A DNA stretch of 22,269 nt, from assembly GCA_002379855.1 (NCBI GenBank), contig DFUX01000055.1, positions 1 to 22,269 of the forward strand, written 5' to 3'. Under the pieces are notes generated by a model, which ran no database searches, was not told the origin of the DNA, and was given only the letters and a program-made list of their open reading frames with translations. Both the position numbers and the translations under genes were made by a program. This stretch comes from Cloacimonetes bacterium UBA4175. Lineage in GTDB: Bacteria > Cloacimonadota > Cloacimonadia > Cloacimonadales > Cloacimonadaceae. Below are positions 13,186 through 22,086 of the stretch, piece by piece; positions within the stretch are counted from its first letter, which is position 1; each line of letters begins with the position of its first letter.

Positions 13186-15672
13186 TTATTGTTTACCCGC
13201 CGCGATGGAGACCATCTTGCCGGGAATAACTATCACTTTCTTAACCGTCCAGCCTTGCAGGCTGTGCTTCACATTCTCCACTTCCAGAGCCAGTTTCTTC
13301 AGTTCCTCGGGATCGATGTCGGGGGCCACTTCCAGCTTGCCGCGCAGTTTGCCGTTCACCTGCACCACATAGGTGACGCTGGCGCGCTGCAGAAACTCTT
13401 CCTTGCAGGCAGGCAAGCCGCTGTCGTGCAGCAGCTTTTCATGGCCGAGCATCTGCCACAGCTCTTCCGCCACATGGGGCGCGAAGGGATAGATCAGTTG
13501 CGGGATGACGCCGCAGGCTTCGGCAAAGACCGCCAGGTCTGAATCCTTGAGCCTGGCAGGGTCTTTTACGGCCACGCAGTGGTTTAGATGCTCCATCACT
13601 GCGGCGATGGCGGTGTTGTATTGCATCCTGTTCTGGCAATCGTCCATCCACTTTTTAATGGTGCTATGGGTGCTGAAGAGCAGGTCACGCAAGGGCGGAG
13701 TCACCTCTTCCAGTTTGACATTGAGCTGCAATCCGCGCCTGATGGCGTCCAGGTTGCCTTCGATCAGGCGCCAGACGCGGTTGAGGAAGCGGAATGCTCC
13801 CATCACGCCGTCGTCGCTCCATTCCACATCCTTGTCCGGCGGGGAGGCGAAGAGCAGGAATACGCGCAGGGTGTCCGCGCCGAAACGGTCGATGATGTAG
13901 CCGGGATCGACCGCGTTGCCCTTGGATTTGCTCATCTTCGCGCCGTCTTTCAGCACCATGCCCTGGGTGAGCAGGCGGGAAAACGGTTCGTCGCAGTCCA
14001 GCCAGCCCAGGTCGCGCATGAACTTGCCGATGAAGCGGGCGTAAAGGAGGTGCATGCAGGCGTGTTCGATGCCGCCGATGTATTGATCCACCGGCAGCCA
14101 GTGCTTGGCTTTGGCGGGATCGAAGGGGGCCTTGTCGTTCTTGGGATCGGCGTAGCGGGCGTAGTACCAGGAGCTGTCCACAAAGGTGTCCATCGTGTCC
14201 GTCTCGCGTTTGGCTGCCGCGCCGCATTTGGGGCAGACGGTCATGTACCATTCAGGAACGGAGAGCAAGGGATTGGAGGTGGTTTTGCCCACCTGCACGT
14301 TATCCGGCAGCAGCACGGGCAGATCGGAATCCGGAACGAGCACCACGCCGCACTGCGGGCAGTGGATCACGGGGATGGGGTTGCCCCAATAGCGCTGGCG
14401 GGAGATGCCCCAGTCGCGCAGGCGGTAGGTGCTGGTCACCTGGCCGCAGCCCAGTTCCTCGATGCGGGCGGAGATGGCGGCTTTGGCGGCTTCGCTGTCC
14501 ATGCCGTCGAAGGGGGCGGAATTGGCGATGATCCCGGGCTCGACATAGGCCTCGGTCATCTGCTCCAAAACAAGATCCTGCTGTGGATTCTGGATCACCA
14601 GCAGTATAGGGATGCCGTATTTTCTGGCAAATTCAAAGTCACGTTGGTCGTGCGCGGGCACTGCCATCACCGCTCCAGTGCCGTAATCCATCAGCACATA
14701 GTTGGTCACCCAGATCTGCACTTTGTTGCCGTTCAACGGATTGAGGCAGTATCTGCCGCTGAACACGCCTTCCTTGGTGGTGTCTTCCGCGGCGCGCAGG
14801 AGCTTGTCCTCGTTGATCACCTTGTGGCAAAAGTCATGCAGTTCGCGGTTGTCCGGGTCTTCCTCCAGCCATTTCTGCACCAGCGGATGCTCCGGCGGCA
14901 GGGCCATGAAGGTGACCCCATAGACGGTGTCCGGGCGGGTGGTGAAGACGGGGATGCTCTCGCTTCCGTCTTCTAGGGGGAACTCAATGCGGGTGCCTTC
15001 GCTCTTGCCGATCCAGTGTTTCTGCATCAGGATCACGCGCTCGGGCCAGTCGATCAGCTTGCTGAAGTCCAGCAGTTCCTCGGCGTAGTCCGTGATGCGG
15101 AAATACCACTGTTCCAGCTCTTTCTGGGTCACCTCGCTGTGGCAGCGCCAGCATTGGCCGTTTTCCACCTGCTCGTTGGCGAGCACGGTCTGGCATTCTT
15201 CACACCAGTTTTGCCAGCTTTTTTTGCGATAAACCAGTCCTTTTTCATAGAGCTTTTTGAAGAGGTACTGCCCCCATTTGTAATATTCGGGGCGGCAGGT
15301 GCTTATCTCGCGCTCCCAATCCAGGCCGAAGCCCATGAAGTCGAACTGGACGCGCATGGCGGCGATGTTTTCCTCGGTGGTGATGCGGGGATGGGAGTTG
15401 TGCTTGATGGCAAAGTTCTCCGCTGGCATGCCAAAGGCGTCGTAGCCCATGGGCTGCATCACAGCGTAGCCTTCCATCATTTTCAGGCGTGAGATGGCGT
15501 CGCTGATGGCGTAGTTTGAAAAGTGGCCGCAATGGAGCACTCCGGAAGGATAAGGAAACATGGATAGCACATAGTATTTGGGCTTGTCCGGAAAATCCGG
15601 GGGATTGAAGATCCGGCGTTCACGCCAAATCTGCTGCCACTTTTTCTCGATCCTGGTAAAGGGATATTCCAT
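13186..15672 (-). CDS. leuS: Leucyl-tRNA synthetase
   Basis: This 828-residue class I aminoacyl-tRNA synthetase charges tRNA-Leu. The catalytic HIGH motif appears as HCGH (47-50) in MFPYPSGVLHCGHFSNY, and KMSKS is intact at 579-583. A zinc-binding insert reads WCEECQTVL...CWRCHSEV, with a second Cys pair in HCPQCG. The CP1 editing domain carries TRPDTVYGVTFMAL and the conserved AVPAHDQRDFEFA. The C-terminus has the usual VQVNGKLRGKLEV and HSLQGWTVKKVIVIPGKMV segments of the LeuS tail. Length is normal. The start ATG follows GGAGAAG on the minus strand. It is transcribed divergently from rpmE and convergently with mnmE, and appears to be a single-gene unit with its own promoter. Confidence 0.98.
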   Translation of the reverse strand: MEYPFTRIEKKWQQIWRERRIFNPPDFPDKPKYYVLSMFPYPSGVLHCGHFSNYAISDAISRLKMMEGYAVMQPMGYDAFGMPAENFAIKHNSHPRITTEENIAAMRVQFDFMGFGLDWEREISTCRPEYYKWGQYLFKKLYEKGLVYRKKSWQNWCEECQTVLANEQVENGQCWRCHSEVTQKELEQWYFRITDYAEELLDFSKLIDWPERVILMQKHWIGKSEGTRIEFPLEDGSESIPVFTTRPDTVYGVTFMALPPEHPLVQKWLEEDPDNRELHDFCHKVINEDKLLRAAEDTTKEGVFSGRYCLNPLNGNKVQIWVTNYVLMDYGTGAVMAVPAHDQRDFEFARKYGIPILLVIQNPQQDLVLEQMTEAYVEPGIIANSAPFDGMDSEAAKAAISARIEELGCGQVTSTYRLRDWGISRQRYWGNPIPVIHCPQCGVVLVPDSDLPVLLPDNVQVGKTTSNPLLSVPEWYMTVCPKCGAAAKRETDTMDTFVDSSWYYARYADPKNDKAPFDPAKAKHWLPVDQYIGGIEHACMHLLYARFIGKFMRDLGWLDCDEPFSRLLTQGMVLKDGAKMSKSKGNAVDPGYIIDRFGADTLRVFLLFASPPDKDVEWSDDGVMGAFRFLNRVWRLIEGNLDAIRRGLQLNVKLEEVTPPLRDLLFSTHSTIKKWMDDCQNRMQYNTAIAAVMEHLNHCVAVKDPARLKDSDLAVFAEACGVIPQLIYPFAPHVAEELWQMLGHEKLLHDSGLPACKEEFLQRASVTYVVQVNGKLRGKLEVAPDIDPEELKKLALEVENVKHSLQGWTVKKVIVIPGKMVSIAAGKQ

Positions 15673-15737
15673 TTTTCTTCTCCATTCGGGCGCTCTGAAC
15701 TTACAAGCGCATACCGTTCAATAGTATGGTCAACGGA

Positions 15738-15766
15738 CAAATTCTTGGGTTGGCTTCTGCTGTCAA
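15738..15766 (-). promoter_or_regulatory. Candidate promoter for leuS (TTGACA-N17-AATTTG)
   Basis: Read on the minus strand, TTGACA (15766-15761) is followed by 17 nt and AATTTG (15743-15738). The first ten bases, TTGACAGCAG, and the CAAG before the second box are shared with the candidate promoter at 3290. It would place the transcript start some 55-60 nt before the leuS ATG. Confidence 0.5.
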
Positions 15767-15870
15767 GTGCTTTGCGGCCTGTGTGATTTTTCCTTGCCCG
15801 GCAAATCTGCCGCCTTTCCGCAATGCAATGCAGTCCGCAAGGTCTGGATAAAAGCGGGGATAAAAAACAG

Positions 15871-15899
15871 TTGACAGGGGAGGCCAGTCTAAAATTCTG
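15871..15899 (+). promoter_or_regulatory. Candidate promoter for rpmE (TTGACA-N17-ATTCTG)
   Basis: TTGACA at 15871-15876 and ATTCTG at 15894-15899 with a 17-nt spacer, the same geometry as the candidates at 3290 and 15766. TAAAAT at 15890 could look like a -10 box, but it is only 13 nt from TTGACA, too close for a sigma-70 promoter. The leader to the rpmE ATG would be about 35 nt and AT-rich. Confidence 0.5.
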
Positions 15900-15940
15900 G
15901 TAAACAACTAATAAAATTTTTTCTCAAGGAGCAAGATAAA

Positions 15941-16150
15941 ATGAAGCAGGGAATCCATCCCAAATATGAGGTCGTCACTGTCAAGTGCGCCTGCGGCAAC
16001 GAGTTTAAGACCCGTTCCACCAAAGGCAACATGCAGGTCGATATCTGCAATGTGTGCCATCCTTTCTACACCGGCAAACAGAAAATCATCGATACCGCCG
16101 GCCGCGTCGAGAAGTTTAACCGCAAGTATAACCTCAAAAACGAAAAGTAG
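15941..16150 (+). CDS. rpmE: 50S ribosomal protein L31, zinc-binding type
   Basis: This 69-residue protein is the zinc-containing (C+) form of L31, a surface protein of the large ribosomal subunit. The four zinc ligands are present as C16-x-C18 and C36-x-x-C39, in KCACGNEF and [15 protein letters not shown]. The N-terminal MKQGIHPKY is the family start, so the ATG is secure; AAGGAG lies 8 nt before it. It has its own promoter and terminator and heads the classic rpmE-DUF1385-prfA neighbourhood. Confidence 0.98.
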   Translation: MKQGIHPKYEVVTVKCACGNEFKTRSTKGNMQVDICNVCHPFYTGKQKIIDTAGRVEKFNRKYNLKNEK

Positions 16151-16166
16151 CCAGCGCCAAGCTTAG

Positions 16167-16213
16167 AACGCCATTTATCCGCTGCGCGGGAAGCACGGAT
16201 GATGGCGTTTTTT
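16167..16213 (+). terminator. Rho-independent terminator after rpmE
   Basis: The stem AACGCCAT (16167-16174) pairs with ATGGCGTT (16202-16209). An inner TATCCG/CGGATG stem extends it, and a run of six T (16208-16213) follows. It lies 17 nt after the rpmE stop and should separate most rpmE transcription from the following gene, perhaps with read-through. Confidence 0.75.
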
Positions 16214-16258
16214 ACATCCTGGCGAAAAATACTTGTTAATTTGGCAAAGGAGCCGATC

Positions 16259-17236
16259 ATGAACGAGAAAAAACCCGAGATCGCCGTTGGCGGCCAGGCA
16301 GTGATAGAAGGTGTGATGATGCGGGGTCCGGACTCCCTGGCAACCGCCATCCGCCGCAAGGACGGCTCGCTGGAGCTGTTTGTGCAGCCATTTGTCAGCA
16401 AGACCCAAAAGAGCAAGATATTGGGGCTGCCGATCCTGCGTGGCTTTGTGTCCCTCATCGAGATGATGGTAATCGGGGTCAAGACCCTCACCCTCTCCGC
16501 CAACCGCGCGGAACTTGACATCGCCGCTGAAGAGGCCGCCAAGGGGAAAAAGCCCAAAACAAGCTCCAAATCCTCATCGAAGGCGGAGGAACTGCTGAGC
16601 TTCGTCTTTGCTATCGGGCTCGCTTTCCTGCTCTTTGGCTACCTGCCCTACAAGCTGTCGGATTGGATCGGGCTCTCCAAACAGAACCTCTATTTCAACC
16701 TCTTCGCCGGCGGCATTCGCATCGCTTTCTTCGTCCTCTATGTCTGGCTGATCAGCCTCATGAAAGATATACGCCGCCTATTCCAATACCACGGGGCCGA
16801 GCATAAGAACATCCACGCCTACGAGAAGGACAGCAACCTGCAAATTGCCGACATCCAGAGCTTTACAACCATCCACCCCCGCTGCGGCACCAGCTTCATG
16901 TTCTTTGTGCTGCTCATTTCCATCCTCATCTTTTCGGTGGTGGACACACTCGTCTCGGTCTTTATCCTCAAGACCCAGGTGCCCCTGCTGCTCAGGCTGG
17001 GCTACCACCTTCTGCTGATCCCCCTGGTGTCCGGAGTGAGCTACGAAGTCCTCAAATTCAGCGGACGCAATATCAACCACCCTCTGGTTAAACTGATGAC
17101 CTGGCCGGGTATGGGCTTGCAGCACATCACCACCCGGGAGCCGGATGACAGTATGGTGGAAACCGCGCTGGTCGCCATGAAAGCCGCGCTGAAGATGGAC
17201 TACTCCGAACACAACGTCACCCTGATGCAAGGTTAA
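16259..17236 (+). CDS. DUF1385 (YqhQ-like) membrane protein
   Basis: 325 residues of the DUF1385 family, whose function is not established. The signature [13 protein letters not shown] is at 11-23. A soluble N-terminal third ends in a Lys/Ser-rich linker. Four hydrophobic segments follow (around [51 protein letters not shown] and [18 protein letters not shown]), with the conserved [13 protein letters not shown] and HPRCGTSF motifs between them. The frame is open further upstream to 16199, but that part overlaps the rpmE terminator; the ATG at 16259 follows AAAGGAG and fits the family start. The family often sits between rpmE and prfA, as here. prfA starts 1 nt after its stop codon. Confidence 0.93.
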   Translation: MNEKKPEIAVGGQAVIEGVMMRGPDSLATAIRRKDGSLELFVQPFVSKTQKSKILGLPILRGFVSLIEMMVIGVKTLTLSANRAELDIAAEEAAKGKKPKTSSKSSSKAEELLSFVFAIGLAFLLFGYLPYKLSDWIGLSKQNLYFNLFAGGIRIAFFVLYVWLISLMKDIRRLFQYHGAEHKNIHAYEKDSNLQIADIQSFTTIHPRCGTSFMFFVLLISILIFSVVDTLVSVFILKTQVPLLLRLGYHLLLIPLVSGVSYEVLKFSGRNINHPLVKLMTWPGMGLQHITTREPDDSMVETALVAMKAALKMDYSEHNVTLMQG

Positions 17237-17237
17237 A

Positions 17238-18305
17238 ATGCTGCCCCGGGAAAAGCTGGATAACCTCACCGCGGAATTGGAAGAGCTGAACGGCAAGCTG
17301 TCCGATCCGGCGGTGATAGCGGACACCCGCGGCTACCGGGAGTTGATGCGCAGGTTCAAGGAACTGAACGAGATCAACGCGGAATGGGCGCGCTACCAGG
17401 AGTTGGAAAAGCAGATCCAGGGAGCGGAGCATCTGCTCCAGACGGAAAGTGACGCCGAAATGGAGGAGCTGGCACGCATGGAGCTGGAGGACTTGCAGCA
17501 GAAGCTGGAGCAGAGCGAGTTGAAGCTGCGCGACCTGCTCATCCCCAGCGATCCCAATGACGGCAAGAACGCCATCGTGGAGATTCGTGCCGGCACCGGC
17601 GGAGAGGAAGCCGCCCTGTTCGTGGCCGACCTCTATCGCATGTATTCATATTTCGCGGAGCAAAAAGGCTGGAAATTGCAACTTCTCGACCTCAACGAGA
17701 CCGGTTTGGGCGGCTACAAAGAGATAATCTTTCAACTCAACGGCGAAAACGCCTACGGCCTGATGCGCTTCGAGAGCGGAGTGCATCGCGTGCAGAGGAT
17801 TCCGGTCACCGAATCCAGCGGCCGCATCCACACCTCCGCGGTCAGCGTGGCGGTGCTTCCGGAAGCAGAGGAAGTGGACGTCGTGATCAGCGACAACGAC
17901 CTGCGCGTGGATGTTTATCGCAGCACCGGCCACGGCGGGCAAAGCGTGAACACCACCGACTCCGCCGTGCGCATCACCCACATCCCCACCGGCATTGTGG
18001 TCACCTGCCAGGACGAGAAATCCCAGATCAAAAACAAAGCCAAGGCCATGAAAGTGCTGCGTTCCCGCCTATTGGATGCCGAGATATCACGCCAGGAGCA
18101 GGAAATAGCCAGTTCCCGCAAGGCGCAGGTGAGCACGGGAGACCGTTCCGCCAAGATCCGTACCTACAATTTTCCCCAGTCCAGGGTCACCGATCACCGA
18201 ATAAACTTGACAAGCTACAACCTCGATGGTTTTTTGGCAGGCAATATCGATGAGTTTATCCAGGCGCTCAGAATAGCCTGGAGAAACGAAAAAGTGAATG
18301 AATAG
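17238..18305 (+). CDS. prfA: Peptide chain release factor 1
   Basis: This 355-residue protein recognises UAA and UAG at the ribosomal A site and triggers peptide release. The GGQ catalytic motif is at 233-235 in [20 protein letters not shown]. The PxT anticodon-like tripeptide is P189-V190-T191 in [19 protein letters not shown], which marks RF1 rather than RF2. An N-terminal coiled-coil region covers about the first 100 residues. Length is standard. The start lies 1 nt after the DUF1385 stop, with AAGG just upstream. The Gln methyltransferase gene prmC, a frequent neighbour, does not follow; a CNNM-family gene starts immediately after the stop. Confidence 0.98.
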   Translation: MLPREKLDNLTAELEELNGKLSDPAVIADTRGYRELMRRFKELNEINAEWARYQELEKQIQGAEHLLQTESDAEMEELARMELEDLQQKLEQSELKLRDLLIPSDPNDGKNAIVEIRAGTGGEEAALFVADLYRMYSYFAEQKGWKLQLLDLNETGLGGYKEIIFQLNGENAYGLMRFESGVHRVQRIPVTESSGRIHTSAVSVAVLPEAEEVDVVISDNDLRVDVYRSTGHGGQSVNTTDSAVRITHIPTGIVVTCQDEKSQIKNKAKAMKVLRSRLLDAEISRQEQEIASSRKAQVSTGDRSAKIRTYNFPQSRVTDHRINLTSYNLDGFLAGNIDEFIQALRIAWRNEKVNE

Positions 18306-19580
18306 ATGCCCCTGATAATTGAGATCATACTCTGGATAGCGCTCATGCTGCTCCTGCTGGCGCTGATGTTTCTCTTTGCCGGATTCGAGACAGGTGCGAT
18401 CTCCATCGACCAGATCGAACTGGAAAACCGCGCCAAAAAGAACAAATCGCTCTACCGCTTGCTGGATTACGTGCGCCATCCGGATGTCTTTTTGGGCACC
18501 ACTCTGTTGGGTACAAACATCACGACTGTCCTGTTAGCCGCCATCTCCACCTATCTGGTGCACAGGATAAACTCCCCCTTCTTCAATCCCAAATACACCG
18601 CTCTGATAGTGGGCGGCGTGGCGCTGATCTTCGGCGAGGTCTTTCCCAAGGCCTATTTCCGCTCCCACGCGGACACATTGGTACCCAAGGTCTTCCCGCT
18701 CATGCGGGCGATATCGTATATACTGAGCCCCTTTGTGCTGGTGGTCACCTGGCTCAACCGCGGTGTCAGAAAGCTGCTCAAAATATCTGGCGAGCAAGAC
18801 TTCAATTACCTTACCAAGGACGATCTGGCCTACCTGCTTTCCATCACCAGCACCGACGCCAAGGATGAGCCCCAGCTCGAGATGATCGAGGACGCCCTGG
18901 ATTTTACCGAGCAGGAAGCCCACAACGTGATGGTGCCCCGCACAGACGTGATCGCCATCCAGGAGTCAGCCACCATCGCCGAAGCGATCGAGATAGCCCG
19001 CGAGGAAGGCTTCACCCGCTACCCCGTCTATCGCCAGAATCTGGATGACATCGTGGGCATCCTCATCATCTACGACGTCCTCAAACGCGAGTTCACCCCC
19101 CAGACCCCGGTTTCCAAGCTGATGCTGGAGCCCTATTTCACCCCCGAAAACACCGACCTGGACGTCCTGCTGCGCGAAATGCAGAAACAGCACCGCAGCA
19201 TGGCAATCGTGGTGGATTCCTACGGCGGCACCTCCGGCATCGTGACCATGGAAGACATTCTGGAAGAGATCGTGGGCGACATCGAGGACGAATATGACGT
19301 GGAGGACGAGGCGCCGGATGTGCAGCAGGTTTCGCCCAATACCTGGCTGGCCTCCGCGGATGTTGAGATCGACACCCTGGCGGAAGACCACGGCATCGAC
19401 CTTCCCGAGGGCGATTACGAGACCTTGGCGGGATTGATCCTTGACCGTCTGGAACGGATTCCCCTGCGGGGACAGGTGATAGAGCTGGAGCCCTGGCGCA
19501 TCCAGGTGTTGCAGGCCACTGAAAAGAAAATACTGAAAGTGAAATTACATAAAATGAATAAACGAGGTGAAAGCACATGA
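18306..19580 (+). CDS. CNNM/CorC-HlyC family transporter with paired CBS domains
   Basis: 424 residues. An N-terminal DUF21/CNNM membrane domain (about 1-190) contains the conserved FAGFETGAISID and HPDVFLGTTLLGTNITTVLLAA stretches. A CBS pair follows (about 205-325; NVMVPRTDVIAIQE and VVDSYGGTSGIVTMEDILEEIVGDIEDEYD). A C-terminal CorC_HlyC domain carries GDYETLAGLILDRLERIPLRGQ. Relatives are linked to Mg or Co export; annotation as a hemolysin is historical. The start directly abuts the prfA stop with little Shine-Dalgarno, which suggests translational coupling. It overlaps the next gene by 4 nt. The function is inferred from the family only. Confidence 0.93.
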   Translation: MPLIIEIILWIALMLLLLALMFLFAGFETGAISIDQIELENRAKKNKSLYRLLDYVRHPDVFLGTTLLGTNITTVLLAAISTYLVHRINSPFFNPKYTALIVGGVALIFGEVFPKAYFRSHADTLVPKVFPLMRAISYILSPFVLVVTWLNRGVRKLLKISGEQDFNYLTKDDLAYLLSITSTDAKDEPQLEMIEDALDFTEQEAHNVMVPRTDVIAIQESATIAEAIEIAREEGFTRYPVYRQNLDDIVGILIIYDVLKREFTPQTPVSKLMLEPYFTPENTDLDVLLREMQKQHRSMAIVVDSYGGTSGIVTMEDILEEIVGDIEDEYDVEDEAPDVQQVSPNTWLASADVEIDTLAEDHGIDLPEGDYETLAGLILDRLERIPLRGQVIELEPWRIQVLQATEKKILKVKLHKMNKRGEST

Positions 19581-21241
19581 AGTTGATGGAATGCGTGCCA
19601 AATTTCAGCGAAGGCAGAGACACTGCCGTCTTGGATGCCATTGCGGCATCGATCCGTTCGGTGAACGGGGTTGTGTTATTGGATGTTGATCCCGGGGCGG
19701 ATACCAACCGCACCGTCTTCACCCTGGCGGGAAACCCCGATGCCGTGGTGGAAGCGGCCTTCCAGGGCATCAAAAAGGCCAGCGAGCTGATCGACATGAG
19801 CAAGCATCACGGCGAACACCCCCGCATGGGCGCCACAGACGTCTGCCCCTTCATCCCCATCTCAGGACTGACCATGGAAGAATGCGCCGACTACGCGCGC
19901 CAACTGGGCAAGCGCGTGGGCGAAGAGCTGGGCATTCCGGTTTACCTCTATGAAAACGCCGCCTCCAAAGAAGAGTGGCGCAACCTCGCCAACGTCCGCT
20001 CCGGCGAATATGAAGCTCTGCCGGATAAGGCCAAGGATCCCGCCTGGAAGCCGGATTTCGGCCCTCACGCCTTCAACGCCAAAAGCGGAGCCACTGCCAT
20101 CAGCGCCCGCGAGTTTTTGATCGCCTACAACATCAACCTCAACACCCGCGATAAAAAGAAAGCCCACGAACTGGCCATCACCATCCGCGAAAGCGGCAAA
20201 GCTGCCCGCGACGCGAACGGAAAGCTGGTCAGGGATAAAGACGGCAAAAAGGTGATGGTGCCCGGGCTCTTCACCCACTGCAAGGCCGTCGGCTGGTACA
20301 TCGACAGCTACAACCGTGCCCAGATCAGCATCAACCTCACCAACTACAAGATTACGCCTCCGCACTTGGTTTTGGAAAAGGTACGCGAACTGGCAGCCGC
20401 CATGGGTGTGCAGGTCACCGGCAGCGAACTGGTCGGGCTGATCCCCAAGGCAGCCCTGCTGAACGCCGGGAAATATTACCTGCAGCGCATGGGCGAAAGC
20501 ACCGGCATTCCCGAAAAGATGATCATGGAGACCGCGATCCAGTCCATGGGCCTGGCGGAACTGGCGCCTTTCGATCTGGACAAGAAGGTGATCGAATATG
20601 CCATCGCCCGGCAGGACAGCCTTGCCTCCATGCGGGTGGACGCTTTTGCAGACCTGCTTTCCACCGATTCCCCCGCTCCCGGGGGTGGTAGCGTGGCAGC
20701 CCTCTGCGCCGCTCTCTCCGGCGCGCTGAGCGCAATGGTCGCCAATCTTACCATGGACAAAAAAGGCTACGAACAGGTGCAGGACAAGGTGCATGAGCTC
20801 GCCCCATTGGGACAGTCGATCAAAGAGCGTGCCCTGCAATGTATTGACCGCGATACCGACGCTTTCAACGCCATGATGGAAGCCATGCGCCTGCCCAAAA
20901 AGACCGATGAGGAGATCGCTCTGCGCGACGCGGAGATGGAAAAGACCACCCAGGGCGCGATCCTGGTTCCCTTTGAAACCCTCCAGCTCGCCCGGGAAGC
21001 CATCCAACTGGCAGCCCAGGTAGCTGTGGTGGGCAACGTCAACGCCCTCTCCGACGCCGGCGTGGCCGCACTCACTGCCCTCACCGCCGCCAAAGGCGCC
21101 TTCTACAACATCCTCATCAACCTGCCCGGCTCCACCGACCCGGCTTTCAAGGACGATATCCGCTCCCGCGCGGAAGAATTGCTTGCCCGCTGCGAGGAAG
21201 AGGCCGCCAGGGTGGAGGAAGAGGTTCGTAAAAGGCTCTGA
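19577..21241 (+). CDS. ftcD: Bifunctional glutamate formimidoyltransferase / formimidotetrahydrofolate cyclodeaminase
   Basis: 554 residues combining two enzymes of folate-linked histidine breakdown. The N-terminal formiminotransferase (about 1-330) starts MKLMECVPNFSEGRD and holds KHHGEHPRMGATDVCPFIPI, with active-site histidines near 77-81. It passes the formimino group from formiminoglutamate to tetrahydrofolate. The C-terminal cyclodeaminase (about 345-554) carries PAPGGGS (366-372) and yields methenyl-tetrahydrofolate plus ammonia. The size and domain order match the animal FTCD protein. A strand-like insert near residues 212-235 (rich in K, D and G) is typical of bacterial forms. GAGGTG precedes the ATG, which overlaps the preceding stop. 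No hut genes are in the window, so its pathway partners lie elsewhere. Confidence 0.95.
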   Translation: MKLMECVPNFSEGRDTAVLDAIAASIRSVNGVVLLDVDPGADTNRTVFTLAGNPDAVVEAAFQGIKKASELIDMSKHHGEHPRMGATDVCPFIPISGLTMEECADYARQLGKRVGEELGIPVYLYENAASKEEWRNLANVRSGEYEALPDKAKDPAWKPDFGPHAFNAKSGATAISAREFLIAYNINLNTRDKKKAHELAITIRESGKAARDANGKLVRDKDGKKVMVPGLFTHCKAVGWYIDSYNRAQISINLTNYKITPPHLVLEKVRELAAAMGVQVTGSELVGLIPKAALLNAGKYYLQRMGESTGIPEKMIMETAIQSMGLAELAPFDLDKKVIEYAIARQDSLASMRVDAFADLLSTDSPAPGGGSVAALCAALSGALSAMVANLTMDKKGYEQVQDKVHELAPLGQSIKERALQCIDRDTDAFNAMMEAMRLPKKTDEEIALRDAEMEKTTQGAILVPFETLQLAREAIQLAAQVAVVGNVNALSDAGVAALTALTAAKGAFYNILINLPGSTDPAFKDDIRSRAEELLARCEEEAARVEEEVRKRL

Positions 21242-21311
21242 GCCGGCCATTTGCCCGGATACGGATGGAACCGATGGAACGCGCGCGGATAGCGGAGCGG
21301 GAGCCTGAGCC

Positions 21312-21665
21312 GTGACCATCCTGCTCTTTGCCCTCTGGGGTAGCCTGGTGGCGCTCAACATACTGGATGGCCACTCAACCTGGAAGGTGCTGCGCCCCAA
21401 GCATCTGAACCGCGAAAAGAACCCGCTCGCCCGCTGGATATTTTCCCGGCTGGGCGTGGTCTGGGGCATCGTGGTTTCTGAACTGCTGTGGATCGGTTTC
21501 ATCACCTGCGTCTTCTTTTTACTGCTCAGAGGCTCCAACCCCCTGGCGCTCAAGATTCTGCTGGGCTTGCTGGCCTTGGGCAACCTCATCTTCCTGGCGC
21601 TGGTCATCAACAACTATCTGGTCTGGCACAAGATTCGCAAACGCGATTCCCAGGATGGGGATTGA
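21312..21665 (+). CDS. DUF5658-like small membrane protein (paralog 1)
   Basis: 117 residues with a GTG start, placed by GGGAG 9 nt upstream. The first hydrophobic segment contains LNILDGHSTWKVLRP, followed by REKNPLARWIF and two more membrane segments, ending in a short basic tail. The D-x-x-ST...E-x-NP-x-x-R pattern resembles DUF5658, a family without known function. Three nucleotides separate it from a second protein of the same type, with shared motifs along most of the length. A 70-nt gap with a gatggaac direct repeat separates it from ftcD, so it may or may not belong to that operon. Confidence 0.75.
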   Translation: MTILLFALWGSLVALNILDGHSTWKVLRPKHLNREKNPLARWIFSRLGVVWGIVVSELLWIGFITCVFFLLLRGSNPLALKILLGLLALGNLIFLALVINNYLVWHKIRKRDSQDGD

Positions 21666-21668
21666 CCG

Positions 21669-22031
21669 GTGGCAGCAGCGCTTGCCCCTTTCCTCGCCCC
21701 GCTTTACGGACGCAAACTGCTGATTTTGCTCTTTGCCGTCTTTGTGGCGCTGAATGTCCTGGACGGCCATTCCACCTGGCTGGTGCTGCGTCCTGACCAC
21801 TACCGGCGCGAGCGCAACCCGGTGGCACGCTGGTTTTTCCGCCTCTGCGGCCTGCCCCGGGGCATTGTGATCTTCAAACTGGTCTTACTGCTGTTGCTGG
21901 GTGTGGCTTCCTTTTACTACGCGCGTTTCGACCCCTTCACCATCAACATCGTGCTGCTGGTCGCCAACCTCGTTTTCCTGCTGGTGGTGCTGCACAACTA
22001 CAAGGTTTACCGCCGCCTGAAGGGTCGTTGA
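21669..22031 (+). CDS. DUF5658-like small membrane protein (paralog 2)
   Basis: 120 residues with a GTG start preceded by GGGGA at 6 nt. LNVLDGHSTWLVLRP, RERNPVARWFF, GIV and a late N-L-x-FL...NYKVY segment align with paralog 1 in the same order, so the pair arose by tandem duplication. Three hydrophobic segments are visible. The N-terminus is about ten residues longer than paralog 1. The function is unknown; a two-component membrane complex is one reading of a retained pair. Confidence 0.75.
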   Translation: MAAALAPFLAPLYGRKLLILLFAVFVALNVLDGHSTWLVLRPDHYRRERNPVARWFFRLCGLPRGIVIFKLVLLLLLGVASFYYARFDPFTINIVLLVANLVFLLVVLHNYKVYRRLKGR

Positions 22032-22086
22032 ACAAAGACTGACCTTTTCCGCTTCCCGCCCCCTTTTGCATCCAATTGATTTCCTG

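Noticed and set aside
15888..15895. TAAAAT as a sigma-70 -10 box for rpmE
   Set aside because: It is only 13 nt from TTGACA. The ATTCTG box at 17 nt agrees with two other sites in the window.
15701..15907. 68-codon minus-strand open frame between leuS and rpmE
   Set aside because: It covers both candidate promoters, has no good ribosome-binding site and no recognisable protein features.
16199..16258. N-terminal extension of the DUF1385 protein
   Set aside because: It would start inside the rpmE terminator hairpin. The AAAGGAG-ATG at 16259 fits the family start.
21242..21311. Another copy of the dispersed repeat between ftcD and the DUF5658-like pair
   Set aside because: There is a gatggaac direct repeat and a gaacgcg-cggat resemblance to the ATCCTG element, but no alignable run long enough to call it a copy.
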